Shown here piece by piece: positions 58,386 to 64,000 of a DNA stretch of 64,000 bases. Location of the stretch: NCBI GenBank assembly GCA_043803805.1, contig JAZDJP010000010.1, positions 55,161 through 119,160 of the forward strand, given 5' to 3'. The notes under the pieces were generated by a model. It had not been told where the DNA came from. It did not search any database and worked only from the letters and a program-made list of their open reading frames with translations. The stretch is from JAZDJP01 sp043803805 (GTDB lineage Bacteria > Planctomycetota > JAZDJP01). The translations under genes and the position numbers were made by a program. Position 1 is the stretch's first letter. The number at the start of each line of letters is the position of its first letter.

Positions 58386-59173
58386 GGCATCTCCTTCGGG
58401 AGGACGAGGGGTTTCCCCGTATCGGGATGGGGAAAGCGCGTGAAGGCGAATCCGAAGATGTCCTCGAGGGCGCCGGGGCGGGCGAGCTCCGCCGGAGAGC
58501 CCAGGAACGCGACGGAGCCGTTTTTCAGGGCGAGGACGCGGGTGCTCGCGTGGAGGGCGCGGTTGATGTCGTGGGTGACCGAGAGGATGGTGAGGCCCCG
58601 CGTCACATGAAGCCGTTTCAGCGTCCGGATGATGTCCTCCTCGTGGCGGGGGTCGAGGAACGTGGCCGGCTCGTCCAACAATAAAATATCCGTCCCCTGG
58701 GCGAGGGCCGCGGCGAGGTAGGCCTTCTGGCGTTCCCCGGCGCTGAGGCCGTTCACCCGGCGGTCCGCGAAGGATTCCATCCCGGTCAGTTCAAGCGCCT
58801 CCGCGGCGGCGCGGTGGTCGGCCTCCGTCGCCGGGGCGAAGGCGTCCCGCCACGGGTAACGGCCCATGAGCACGAAATCCCGCACGGTGAACGGGAAAAC
58901 GCGTCCGTCGGCCTGGGGGACATAGGCGAGACGCCGGGCGAGATCCCGCGGGGAAAACGACGCGAGGGGGCTTCCGTTGAGGCGGATCTCTCCGGCGGCG
59001 CCCTTCAGGATCCGGCAGAGGATTTTGAGAAGTGTTGTTTTCCCCGCGCCGTTCGGGCCGATGAGGGAGAGGTATTCCCCTTTTCCGACGGAAATCGAGA
59101 TCCCCGTCAGCACCGATTTCGTGCCGATGCGATGGCATACGTTCTGAAGTTCAAGAATCGGAGGCGTGCTCAT
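58382..59173 (-). CDS. btuD: vitamin B12 ABC transporter ATP-binding protein
   Basis: 263 residues from ATG 59173. Walker A GPNGAGKTT, signature LSAGERQK, Walker B DILLLDEPATFLD, H-loop SVTHD. FepC/BtuD-type. Start overlaps the btuF stop by 4 nt (ATGA). The assignment to B12 rather than siderophore rests on the riboswitch, btuB, cobU and cobT around it. Confidence 0.93.
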   Translation of the reverse strand: MSTPPILELQNVCHRIGTKSVLTGISISVGKGEYLSLIGPNGAGKTTLLKILCRILKGAAGEIRLNGSPLASFSPRDLARRLAYVPQADGRVFPFTVRDFVLMGRYPWRDAFAPATEADHRAAAEALELTGMESFADRRVNGLSAGERQKAYLAAALAQGTDILLLDEPATFLDPRHEEDIIRTLKRLHVTRGLTILSVTHDINRALHASTRVLALKNGSVAFLGSPAELARPGALEDIFGFAFTRFPHPDTGKPLVLPKEMP

Positions 59174-60075
59174 TTTCGTGGATGGATCACATCCGCCATC
59201 TTTTCCGCCAGTTCGACGTATCGCGGCCCCGGCGCCAGCGCCCACGGTTCCCCGAAAACGTGAATCCGCCCGGTCTTCACGGCGGGGAGATCCGGCAGGA
59301 CGGACCATTCCCGGAGGATCATGGCCGCGCTCCATCTGTTTTTTTCGAGGTCCGGGACGAGGTCCATGATGACCTCGGGCGCCAGGGTGAGCACCCCCTC
59401 GGCCGAAAGCGTCGGGTAGGGGAGTTTCCGGTCCCCCCAGGCGTTGTCGCCGCCGGCCAGTGTGATGAGGTCGTCGAAGACGCTTCCCCGGCCGGCGATG
59501 CAGATGTCCTGGAGGGTCCCCGTCCCCACGGGTCGTCCCGTGGTGACGAGCACCCGCGGCCGTGAGCGCCCCGCCGTCCTCGCGGCGAGGGCCGCCGCCC
59601 TCCGGTCGAGATCCGCCAGAATTTCCCGCGTGCGCCCCTCGACGCCGCAGGCCTTTCCCAGCGCGACCAGGGACGCCCGGATCCCGGCGACGGAGTCGTG
59701 GTTCACCTCCAGGGTGGCCAGCCCCATTCCCGCCAGGCGATCTTTCACCTCCCGATGCCAGGGGAGCGTCACCACCAGGTCGGGGCGGAGGTTCATCACG
59801 GATTCCAAATTGAGATCCAGGAATCCCCCGACCGTGGGTTTCCCTTTGGCGCCAGGGATGTGGGCGCAGAAACGCGTCACGCCGGCCACGCGGTCCGCGA
59901 GCCCCAGCGCGAAAAGCGTCTCCGTGAGACTCGGCGAAAGGGAGACGATCCGCGCCGGCGCTCCGGCGCGCGGGGCCGGACCGGCCGGGGCGGGGACAAA
60001 ATGCCGGCCGACCGCGGTGATGACGATCGCGCCGGCCGCCATCCCGACAAGCAGAAATTTCCGGTTCATCGCCAT
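59170..60075 (-). CDS. btuF: periplasmic cobalamin-binding protein
   Basis: 301 residues. N-terminal hydrophobic segment (FLLVGMAAGAIVITAVG) without a lipobox suggests a signal peptide or membrane anchor. Periplasmic-binding-protein features: ARIVSLSPSLTETLFALGLADRVAGVTRFC, NLESVMNLRPDLVVT and LAGGDNAWGD. Delivers cobalamin to BtuCD. Two possible ATGs (60075, 60069), neither with a strong ribosome-binding site. Separated from btuB by a repeat element. Confidence 0.9.
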   Translation of the reverse strand: MAMNRKFLLVGMAAGAIVITAVGRHFVPAPAGPAPRAGAPARIVSLSPSLTETLFALGLADRVAGVTRFCAHIPGAKGKPTVGGFLDLNLESVMNLRPDLVVTLPWHREVKDRLAGMGLATLEVNHDSVAGIRASLVALGKACGVEGRTREILADLDRRAAALAARTAGRSRPRVLVTTGRPVGTGTLQDICIAGRGSVFDDLITLAGGDNAWGDRKLPYPTLSAEGVLTLAPEVIMDLVPDLEKNRWSAAMILREWSVLPDLPAVKTGRIHVFGEPWALAPGPRYVELAEKMADVIHPRK

Positions 60076-60115
60076 TCGGGCCGATCCCGTCCTCTTTCGC
60101 GGGTTGGACTAAGTC

Positions 60116-60268
60116 ACCGTTCAACAATAACTGTTCCATTCGGGACAGCGATGCATCCCCGCCAACTGCGTTGCTCGTCGGTTGCGTACCTCTTGGTACG
60201 CGCCCTCCTCGCGCCTTGCCGGCGGGGCGCCTCCCCGTCCCTCGGTGAAACATTTATTATTTCACGGT
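60116..60268. mobile_element. 153-bp MITE-like element with terminal inverted repeats
   Basis: Ends ACCGT..AA.AATAA.TGTT.CA appear in inverted orientation at both borders (60116-60137 and 60247-60268). Inside is a perfect 7-bp hairpin GCGTACC-TCTT-GGTACGC (60184-60201). It fills most of the btuB-btuF gap, starting just after the btuB stop codon. A 48-nt end-piece, 42 of 48 identical, lies at 63792-63839. Confidence 0.7.
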
Positions 60269-60270
60269 TT

Positions 60271-62163
60271 CTAAAAACTCCCTTCCACGCCGCCCATGAC
60301 GAAAATCCCGGGCGCCGGATAGCCGGCCGCCTCTTCGTAGTGTTCGTTCCCGAGGTTTTCGACCCGGCCGAACAGCCGGACGCGTTCGTGGACATCATAC
60401 GATACCGAAACGTCGAGTTTTGTGTGACCGTCGAAGTAGCCGCGGGTGCCGTTGAAGTCATCGTCGAAGAACGGGCCCGTGAACGTCGCCCCGGCGGAGG
60501 CCGTGAGTTTGGCCGTGGGCCTCCAGACGAGCCCGAGCGATCCCTTCCGGACGGGCCGCCGCCGCAGGGGCTCGTTCCGGTCGAGGTCGCGTGACGAGGT
60601 GAGCGTGAGCGCTCCCGTCACGGTGACGTTTTTCCGGAGGTCTATCGCGGCGTCGAATTCCCCGCCTTCCGTCTCGGCCCGGCCGATATTCATGGCGGAG
60701 CCCACGAAGGGGGCCAGGCTGATGATGGTGTACTGGATGAGGTTCCGGAAATGGTTCCGGAAATACGTCGCCCCGAGCCGGACGCGATTCTTCAGCAAGG
60801 CCTGCCGCACCCCGGCGTCCCAGCCCGTGTTCTCCTCGGGTTTCAGAGCGGGATTGCCGAAGCCGGGGAACACGAGTTCGTTGATGGAGGGCGCCCGGAA
60901 GGCGGTGCCGTAGCTCGCGTGCAACGTGGTGGCCGTCCGTTCGGCCGTCCAGGATCCCGTGACGCGCGGGTTCGTCTCCGAGCCGAAGTCGCTGTTGTCG
61001 TCGGCGCGGACTCCGGCCTCGATGGACAGCGCCGGCACGGGCGTGAACGTGTTCGCCGCGTACCAGGCCCGGTTCGTGAGAAGCTTGTCGAACGCGTACG
61101 TCCCGGAGCTGATGAAGTCCGGATCCTCGCTGGTGTTCCGGCCCCCGGAACGCTTGAACTCGAATCCCGCGACAAGGGTGTCGTGGGAGCCCAGGGCGAT
61201 CGTGTTCTGCCAGTCGAGGCGTCTCACCTGCGTGTTCGTGGTGGTCCGGGCCGTCTGGGTCTGGGCGAGGCCGAAACCGTTCGGCGGAGGGGAGAGGTAC
61301 CGCGTGTCCTCCTGCGTCTGGGAGATCTGGAGCCGGGCGTCCCAGCCCGCCATCGGCCGGTGCTGCGCCGTCATGGCGAAGGAGGAAAACGTCGTGTCCT
61401 GCTCGTCGTTGGGGTCGAAATTGAACCGGGGCTGGCCCGGGATGCCGAGCGTGTCGGTCCAGGCCCGGCCCATGAGTTCGAGGGACGTCCCTTTCGTCGG
61501 ATGAAACCCGATCCGCCCGGAGAATCCGTCGCTGGTGTATTTCGTGTTTTGCCCGGTCCCGTCGGAGTCGGTGCGCGAAACCGAGAGGCTGAAATCCGCC
61601 GTGTCGTCCCCGCCCTTCGCCCCGGCGGTTTCGCGGAACGTGCGGTGGGCGCCGGTCTCGGCGCGCAGATATCCGGACGCGGGGCCCCGGCCGCGTTTGG
61701 TGATGACCTGGATGACGCCCGCCACGGCGTCCGAGCCGTAGAGGAGGCTCATGGGGCCGCGGACCACCTCCACGCGCTCGATATTCTCGGCGGTGAGCGA
61801 TCCGAAATTGAACTGCCCCGTCGTGGGACTCGTGGCCGGGACGCCGTCAATCAGGACGAGGGTGTGGCTCGGACTCCCCCCCCGGATGAAGACGTCGGTG
61901 TTGCTGCCCAGAGATCCGGAACGGGAGACGTCCAGCCCCGGCACGTCCCGGAGGGCCTCGGCGGTCCCGGCCGTCCCGCGCGCCCGGAGGTCTCCTTCGC
62001 CGATGACGGTCACGCTGCTTCCCGACGCGGCCGGATTCTCCTCGACCCGGCGCGCCGTGACGACGACCGCGTCGAGGGTGGGCCCGGCCTCCTCCCCGGC
62101 GGGGGAGACGGATGACGTCAAGCAGGCCGCGGCGACCGCGGCGGAACAAACGATGCGCTTCAT
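60271..62163 (-). CDS. btuB: TonB-dependent outer-membrane cobalamin receptor
   Basis: 630 residues from ATG 62163 (GAGGGGAC upstream). Signal peptide (MKRIVCSAAVAAACLTSSVSPAG), TonB box TLDAVVVTARR, plug domain (SSVTVIGEGDLRARGTAGTAEALRDVPGLDVSRSGSLGSNTDVFIRGG, VEVVRGPMSLLYGSDAVAGVIQVITKRG) and a beta-barrel ending in the aromatic VEGSF. The cobalamin riboswitch upstream supports B12 as substrate. Transports B12 across the outer membrane using TonB energy. Confidence 0.93.
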   Translation of the reverse strand: MKRIVCSAAVAAACLTSSVSPAGEEAGPTLDAVVVTARRVEENPAASGSSVTVIGEGDLRARGTAGTAEALRDVPGLDVSRSGSLGSNTDVFIRGGSPSHTLVLIDGVPATSPTTGQFNFGSLTAENIERVEVVRGPMSLLYGSDAVAGVIQVITKRGRGPASGYLRAETGAHRTFRETAGAKGGDDTADFSLSVSRTDSDGTGQNTKYTSDGFSGRIGFHPTKGTSLELMGRAWTDTLGIPGQPRFNFDPNDEQDTTFSSFAMTAQHRPMAGWDARLQISQTQEDTRYLSPPPNGFGLAQTQTARTTTNTQVRRLDWQNTIALGSHDTLVAGFEFKRSGGRNTSEDPDFISSGTYAFDKLLTNRAWYAANTFTPVPALSIEAGVRADDNSDFGSETNPRVTGSWTAERTATTLHASYGTAFRAPSINELVFPGFGNPALKPEENTGWDAGVRQALLKNRVRLGATYFRNHFRNLIQYTIISLAPFVGSAMNIGRAETEGGEFDAAIDLRKNVTVTGALTLTSSRDLDRNEPLRRRPVRKGSLGLVWRPTAKLTASAGATFTGPFFDDDFNGTRGYFDGHTKLDVSVSYDVHERVRLFGRVENLGNEHYEEAAGYPAPGIFVMGGVEGSF

Positions 62164-62232
62164 GGAAATGTCCCCTCTTTCTTCCGGGGAGCCCCGGTTC
62201 CGCCGCGCGGCGTCCGTAATCGCTCGCCGACG

Positions 62233-62267
62233 AAAAAGCCCCGCCCTTTCGTGAGAAAGAGCGGGGC
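62233..62267 (-). terminator. intrinsic terminator of the B12 leader
   Basis: Minus strand: a GC-rich stem with arms 62267-62255 and 62250-62238 (GCCCCGC plus CTTTC pairing to GAAAG plus GCGGGGC, 13 bp including one T-G pair) and a 4-nt loop, followed by TTTTT (62237-62233). It stands between the riboswitch and btuB, 70 nt before the start codon, and is the natural expression platform. Confidence 0.85.
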
Positions 62268-62334
62268 CGTTTTTCCCCGGTATGTTGTCCATCAACCCGT
62301 CGCGCCGTCGTGTTCCCGGGGCGCTCGAGGCGTT

Positions 62335-62545
62335 ACGTGCCGGTCGGTCTTCTGGCTCGAGGCGGGGGAAAAGCCCCCGGTCGGTCCGCCGTCACTACCT
62401 CGGCGGCCGCGAAGGCCTTCCCATCCCCGCGGACAGTGGCCTTCGCCGATCTCCGGCGGACGCGCGGTCGCGCCTGCCGGACCCCTTACAGCGGCGGGTC
62501 CGCGCCCTTTATGACTGCGCCCGGGGCGAAATCATATGGGACTTC
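62335..62545 (-). ncRNA. cobalamin riboswitch
   Basis: Minus strand, read 5' to 3': GCCGCTGTA (about 62492-62484), GCCACTGT (about 62443-62436), GGGAAGGCC, GAGGTAGTGACGGCGG, and the B12 box GAGCCAGAAGACCGACC (62359-62343). Element boundaries are approximate. Placed ahead of a terminator and btuB, it should shut off the operon when adenosylcobalamin is plentiful. Confidence 0.9.
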
Positions 62546-62567
62546 CCAAAACCGGCGTAACGGGGGC

Positions 62568-62595
62568 ACTATACCGGCATCCGGCGGGATGTCAA
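62568..62595 (-). promoter_or_regulatory. promoter of the B12 cluster
   Basis: Minus strand: perfect TTGACA (62595-62590), 16-nt spacer, TATAGT (62573-62568). Gives a leader of about 395 nt containing the riboswitch and terminator. Confidence 0.75.
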
Positions 62596-62680
62596 TATTC
62601 CCCCGGGAATTATTCGCGGGAAATCACGTTTTTTTTTCAAGGACGGGCAAAACACGCCCGTTTTCAGTTCGGCGCCGGGG

Positions 62681-62768
62681 GGGGGATTTCTCCGGGCTCA
62701 AAACGCTGATTGCCTCCCCCCGGTTTTTCGGATATCATTCCCCGCTCCCGGTTTGCGGTGATGACGGA
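62681..62768 (+). repeat. direct repeat copy A (duplicated lepA-type promoter)
   Basis: Matches 63703-63791 with two substitutions and one 1-nt gap. Contains TTGCCT (62710-62715), 17-nt spacer and TATCAT (62733-62738). Confidence 0.85.
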
Positions 62769-62820
62769 AGCGGGGGCGGGACGTGGCGGCGCGGCTGAAG
62801 AGCGATTTGGGAAAAGGATA

Positions 62821-62994
62821 ATGTCATTATTTCATGTACGTCCCCTATTCGTCGGGACAAAAGCCGCCTGGCAACGGGCCGCCCGGGAGGCGCATGTGGC
62901 GCACGGGTACACGCTCGCGGAAATCGGCCGCCATCTCAACGTTCATTACACGACGGTGAGCAAGATGGTGGAGGCGGAGGAACCGAAAAAGTGA
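62821..62994 (+). pseudogene. C-terminal remnant of a REP-associated (RAYT-type) transposase
   Basis: 57 readable residues. GTKAAWQRAAREAHVAHGYTLAEIGRHLNVHYTTVSKMV matches the C-terminal helix-turn-helix of REP-associated tyrosine transposases (...HGYTL.EIG..LG.HYSTVSr..). The catalytic HUH domain of about 200 residues is absent. The GACCTGACCCCATTCTTTCC motif repeated just after it (63003-63058) resembles sequences often found beside such genes. Confidence 0.7.
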
Positions 62995-63002
62995 TATTTC
63001 AA

Positions 63003-63058
63003 GACCTGACCCCATTCTTTCCTGCCATTCTTTCCTGACCCCATTCTTTCCATTCTTT
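63003..63058. repeat. ATTCTTTCCTGACCCC short repeats
   Basis: Three to four overlapping copies of CCATTCTTTCCTGACCCCATTCTTTCC-like units (written here in part) after the transposase remnant; no coding capacity. Confidence 0.55.
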
Positions 63059-63091
63059 CGTAAAGCAATTACGGTTCGGGAGATACTAAGA

Positions 63092-63616
63092 ATGAGAATA
63101 TTGTTATTTGCGCTCATGTTCGGTGTTATGGGTATCTGCTGTCGTTCTCGTGAGATAGCCACGCCGCATGCAACAACTTCTCCGTGTATGTCTGAGTTTT
63201 TGGGTCCACAATTACCACCTTCGGCGTCTCTTTACAAATTATGGGGCGAGATAGTCTCTTTGTACAAGATTGAACTATTCGTTGTGAAAGGTGAATATCT
63301 GGCGCTTCAGAAATCCGAGAATTTACCTGTTGTGTTAAAGGATGGTTGTATCACTCGTACAGACAAACCAGTCATCGAAAAAAACAGGTACTATTTATAT
63401 GGGGAAATGTTTCTCAAAGGAGAAAAGGGGATTTGTGTATACCGGTGCTCTTTACGGGTTTTATCGGGTGATTTAAAGGGGGCCACTTTCAATTTGTGCG
63501 ATGGGAGAATACCGGAATCAATTTGTTCTCCTTATCAGGCATTCTATGCAGTACCAGAATCGATTGAGAAAGAAGGTCCTGTAAATTTTGAGGTCGTTGA
63601 CTTTTGGGGAAAATAG
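63092..63616 (+). CDS. AT-rich lipoprotein-like hypothetical protein
   Basis: 174 residues. N-terminal MRILLFALMFGVMGICC resembles a lipoprotein signal (possible lipidated Cys at 16 or 17). The mature part has several cysteines and alternating strands (YKIELFVVKGEYLALQ, KNRYYLYGEMFLKGEKGICVYRC). GGGAGA lies about 8 nt before the ATG. The gene is clearly AT-richer than the surroundings and lies inside an island bordered by an 88/89-bp direct repeat. Not recognised. Confidence 0.6.
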   Translation: MRILLFALMFGVMGICCRSREIATPHATTSPCMSEFLGPQLPPSASLYKLWGEIVSLYKIELFVVKGEYLALQKSENLPVVLKDGCITRTDKPVIEKNRYYLYGEMFLKGEKGICVYRCSLRVLSGDLKGATFNLCDGRIPESICSPYQAFYAVPESIEKEGPVNFEVVDFWGK

Positions 63617-63702
63617 TGTGGATTACACGTGGACCACGCTCCATCAGCCCCACGAAATCAAGATCCGGATTTTAACGCCCAGCACCCAATCAATGTTCAG
63701 GA

Positions 63703-63791
63703 GGGGGAATTTCTCCGAGCTCAAAACGCTGATTGCCTCCCCCCGGTTTTTCGGATATCATTCCCCGTTCCCGGTTTGCGGTGATGACGGA
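63703..63791 (+). repeat. direct repeat copy B with probable lepA promoter
   Basis: Second copy of 62681-62768. TTGCCT (63733-63738), 17-nt spacer, TATCAT (63756-63761); the expected transcript begins about 95 nt before the lepA start. Confidence 0.8.
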
Positions 63792-63839
63792 GGGGATGCA
63801 TCGCCGTTCCGAATGAAGCATTTATTGTTGAACGGCGAC
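63792..63839. repeat. solo end of the MITE-like element, in the lepA leader
   Basis: Inverted-orientation match to 60113-60160 (42 of 48). Contains a perfect 8-bp inverted repeat CGCCGTTC (63802-63809) / GAACGGCG (63830-63837) that would form a hairpin in the lepA mRNA leader. Confidence 0.7.
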
Positions 63840-63862
63840 CCGGGTTCATCGGCTCAGGGCAC

Positions 63863-64000
63863 ATGGCGTCAGACACCACGCACAACATCCGCAACTTCTG
63901 CATCATCGCCCACGTGGACCATGGGAAGAGCACGCTCGCGGACCGTCTTCTTCTCAAGACCGGCGCCATCGAGGAGCGGCGTTTCCGCGACCAGGTCCTC
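63863..64000 (+). CDS. lepA: elongation factor 4 (LepA), 3' end outside window
   Basis: 46 residues visible: IRNFCIIAHVDHGKSTLADRLLLKTGAIEERRFRDQVL contains the G1 P-loop AHVDHGKST of translational GTPases, and the opening is characteristic of LepA (IRNFxIIAHIDHGKSTLADR), which back-translocates ribosomes. The rest of the gene lies beyond the window. Confidence 0.92.
   Translation, partial: MASDTTHNIRNFCIIAHVDHGKSTLADRLLLKTGAIEERRFRDQVL

Larger units (their letters stand above)
62164..62820. other. gene-free region: B12 leader, promoter and first direct-repeat copy
   Basis: From right to left: promoter-bearing direct repeat (62681-62768), a small ACGGGC/GCCCGT hairpin followed by TTTT (62642-62662) with no upstream rightward gene, the B12 promoter, riboswitch and terminator. 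Confidence 0.7.

Noticed and set aside
62642..62662. Intrinsic terminator (ACGGGC/GCCCGT hairpin plus TTTT)
   Set aside because: On the strand with the T-run there is no upstream gene to terminate; kept only as a hairpin in the gap description.

Overview
This is a GC-rich, gene-dense bacterial chromosome segment. An outer-membrane TonB receptor, two Kdo-transferase homologues (lipid A pathway) and periplasmic lipoproteins point to a diderm (Gram-negative-type) cell. The mix of a split glycine dehydrogenase, a stand-alone GMP synthase ATP-pyrophosphatase subunit, an exosortase with a PEP-CTERM substrate, a BlaI/M56 pair, a giant modular lipoprotein and FAD-oxidoreductase genes of environmental type resembles uncultured members of the Planctomycetota, Verrucomicrobiota, Hydrogenedentota or Sumerlaeota range. 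That placement is inference; no marker in the window fixes the phylum.

Layout. 1-5114 (+): a TPR protein followed by the glycine cleavage set gcvT-gcvH-gcvPA-gcvPB. 5187-10724 (+): an IclR-type regulator with a leaderless, operator-covered promoter, leading a tight operon of a protein of unknown family, a FAD-dependent oxidoreductase and an M14 carboxypeptidase; the substrate is unknown. 10745-12714 (+): an anchored HCX5R phosphatase, an MBL-fold hydrolase and a small membrane protein. 12782-16217 (-): rplS-yraN-tatD-dtd-aldo/keto reductase. 16238-16628 (+): a small tRNA-binding-domain protein. 16658-32373 (+): one 5218-residue lipoprotein made of carboxypeptidase-regulatory-like modules, 19 Calx-beta-like repeats in two blocks, 14 propeller-like repeats in an AT-richer segment, and two right-handed beta-helix domains.

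32374-38572 (+): small membrane proteins; a coupled DUF6922/AbiEii-like pair; an isochorismatase-like hydrolase that appears to carry a 110-bp in-frame palindromic insertion; a Cys-rich YkgJ-type protein; and a BlaI repressor translationally coupled to an M56 peptidase fused to two STN-like domains. 38656-47320 (-): an orphan HepT-like gene, metK, two tandem waaA paralogues, thiG, an exported protein with Zn-ribbon-like cysteines, a DegT aminotransferase and a HEAT-repeat lipoprotein. 47393-53052 (+): an exosortase locus (ExeA-type ATPase, radC, PLD, exosortase-EpsI, TPR protein, PEP-CTERM metalloprotease), nearly all overlapping. 53096-62595 (-): a GMP synthase subunit, a bile-acid-symporter-type carrier, then a vitamin B12 uptake and salvage cluster (btuB, btuF, btuD, btuC, cobU, cobT) under a cobalamin riboswitch with its own terminator. 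62681-64000: an island carrying a REP-transposase remnant and an AT-rich lipoprotein-like gene, bounded by an 88/89-bp direct repeat that duplicates what looks like the lepA promoter, then the start of lepA.

Sigma70-type promoters are easy to read here (TTGnnn-N16/17-TAnnnT). Several lie so close to the start codon that the mRNAs should be leaderless (iclR, thiG, degT, the symporter gene). Intergenic regions are littered with short degenerate tandem motifs (GAGTCnG, GTGCTGAGT, CCGGAAAC, GTTTCCGTG) and REP/MITE-like hairpins.
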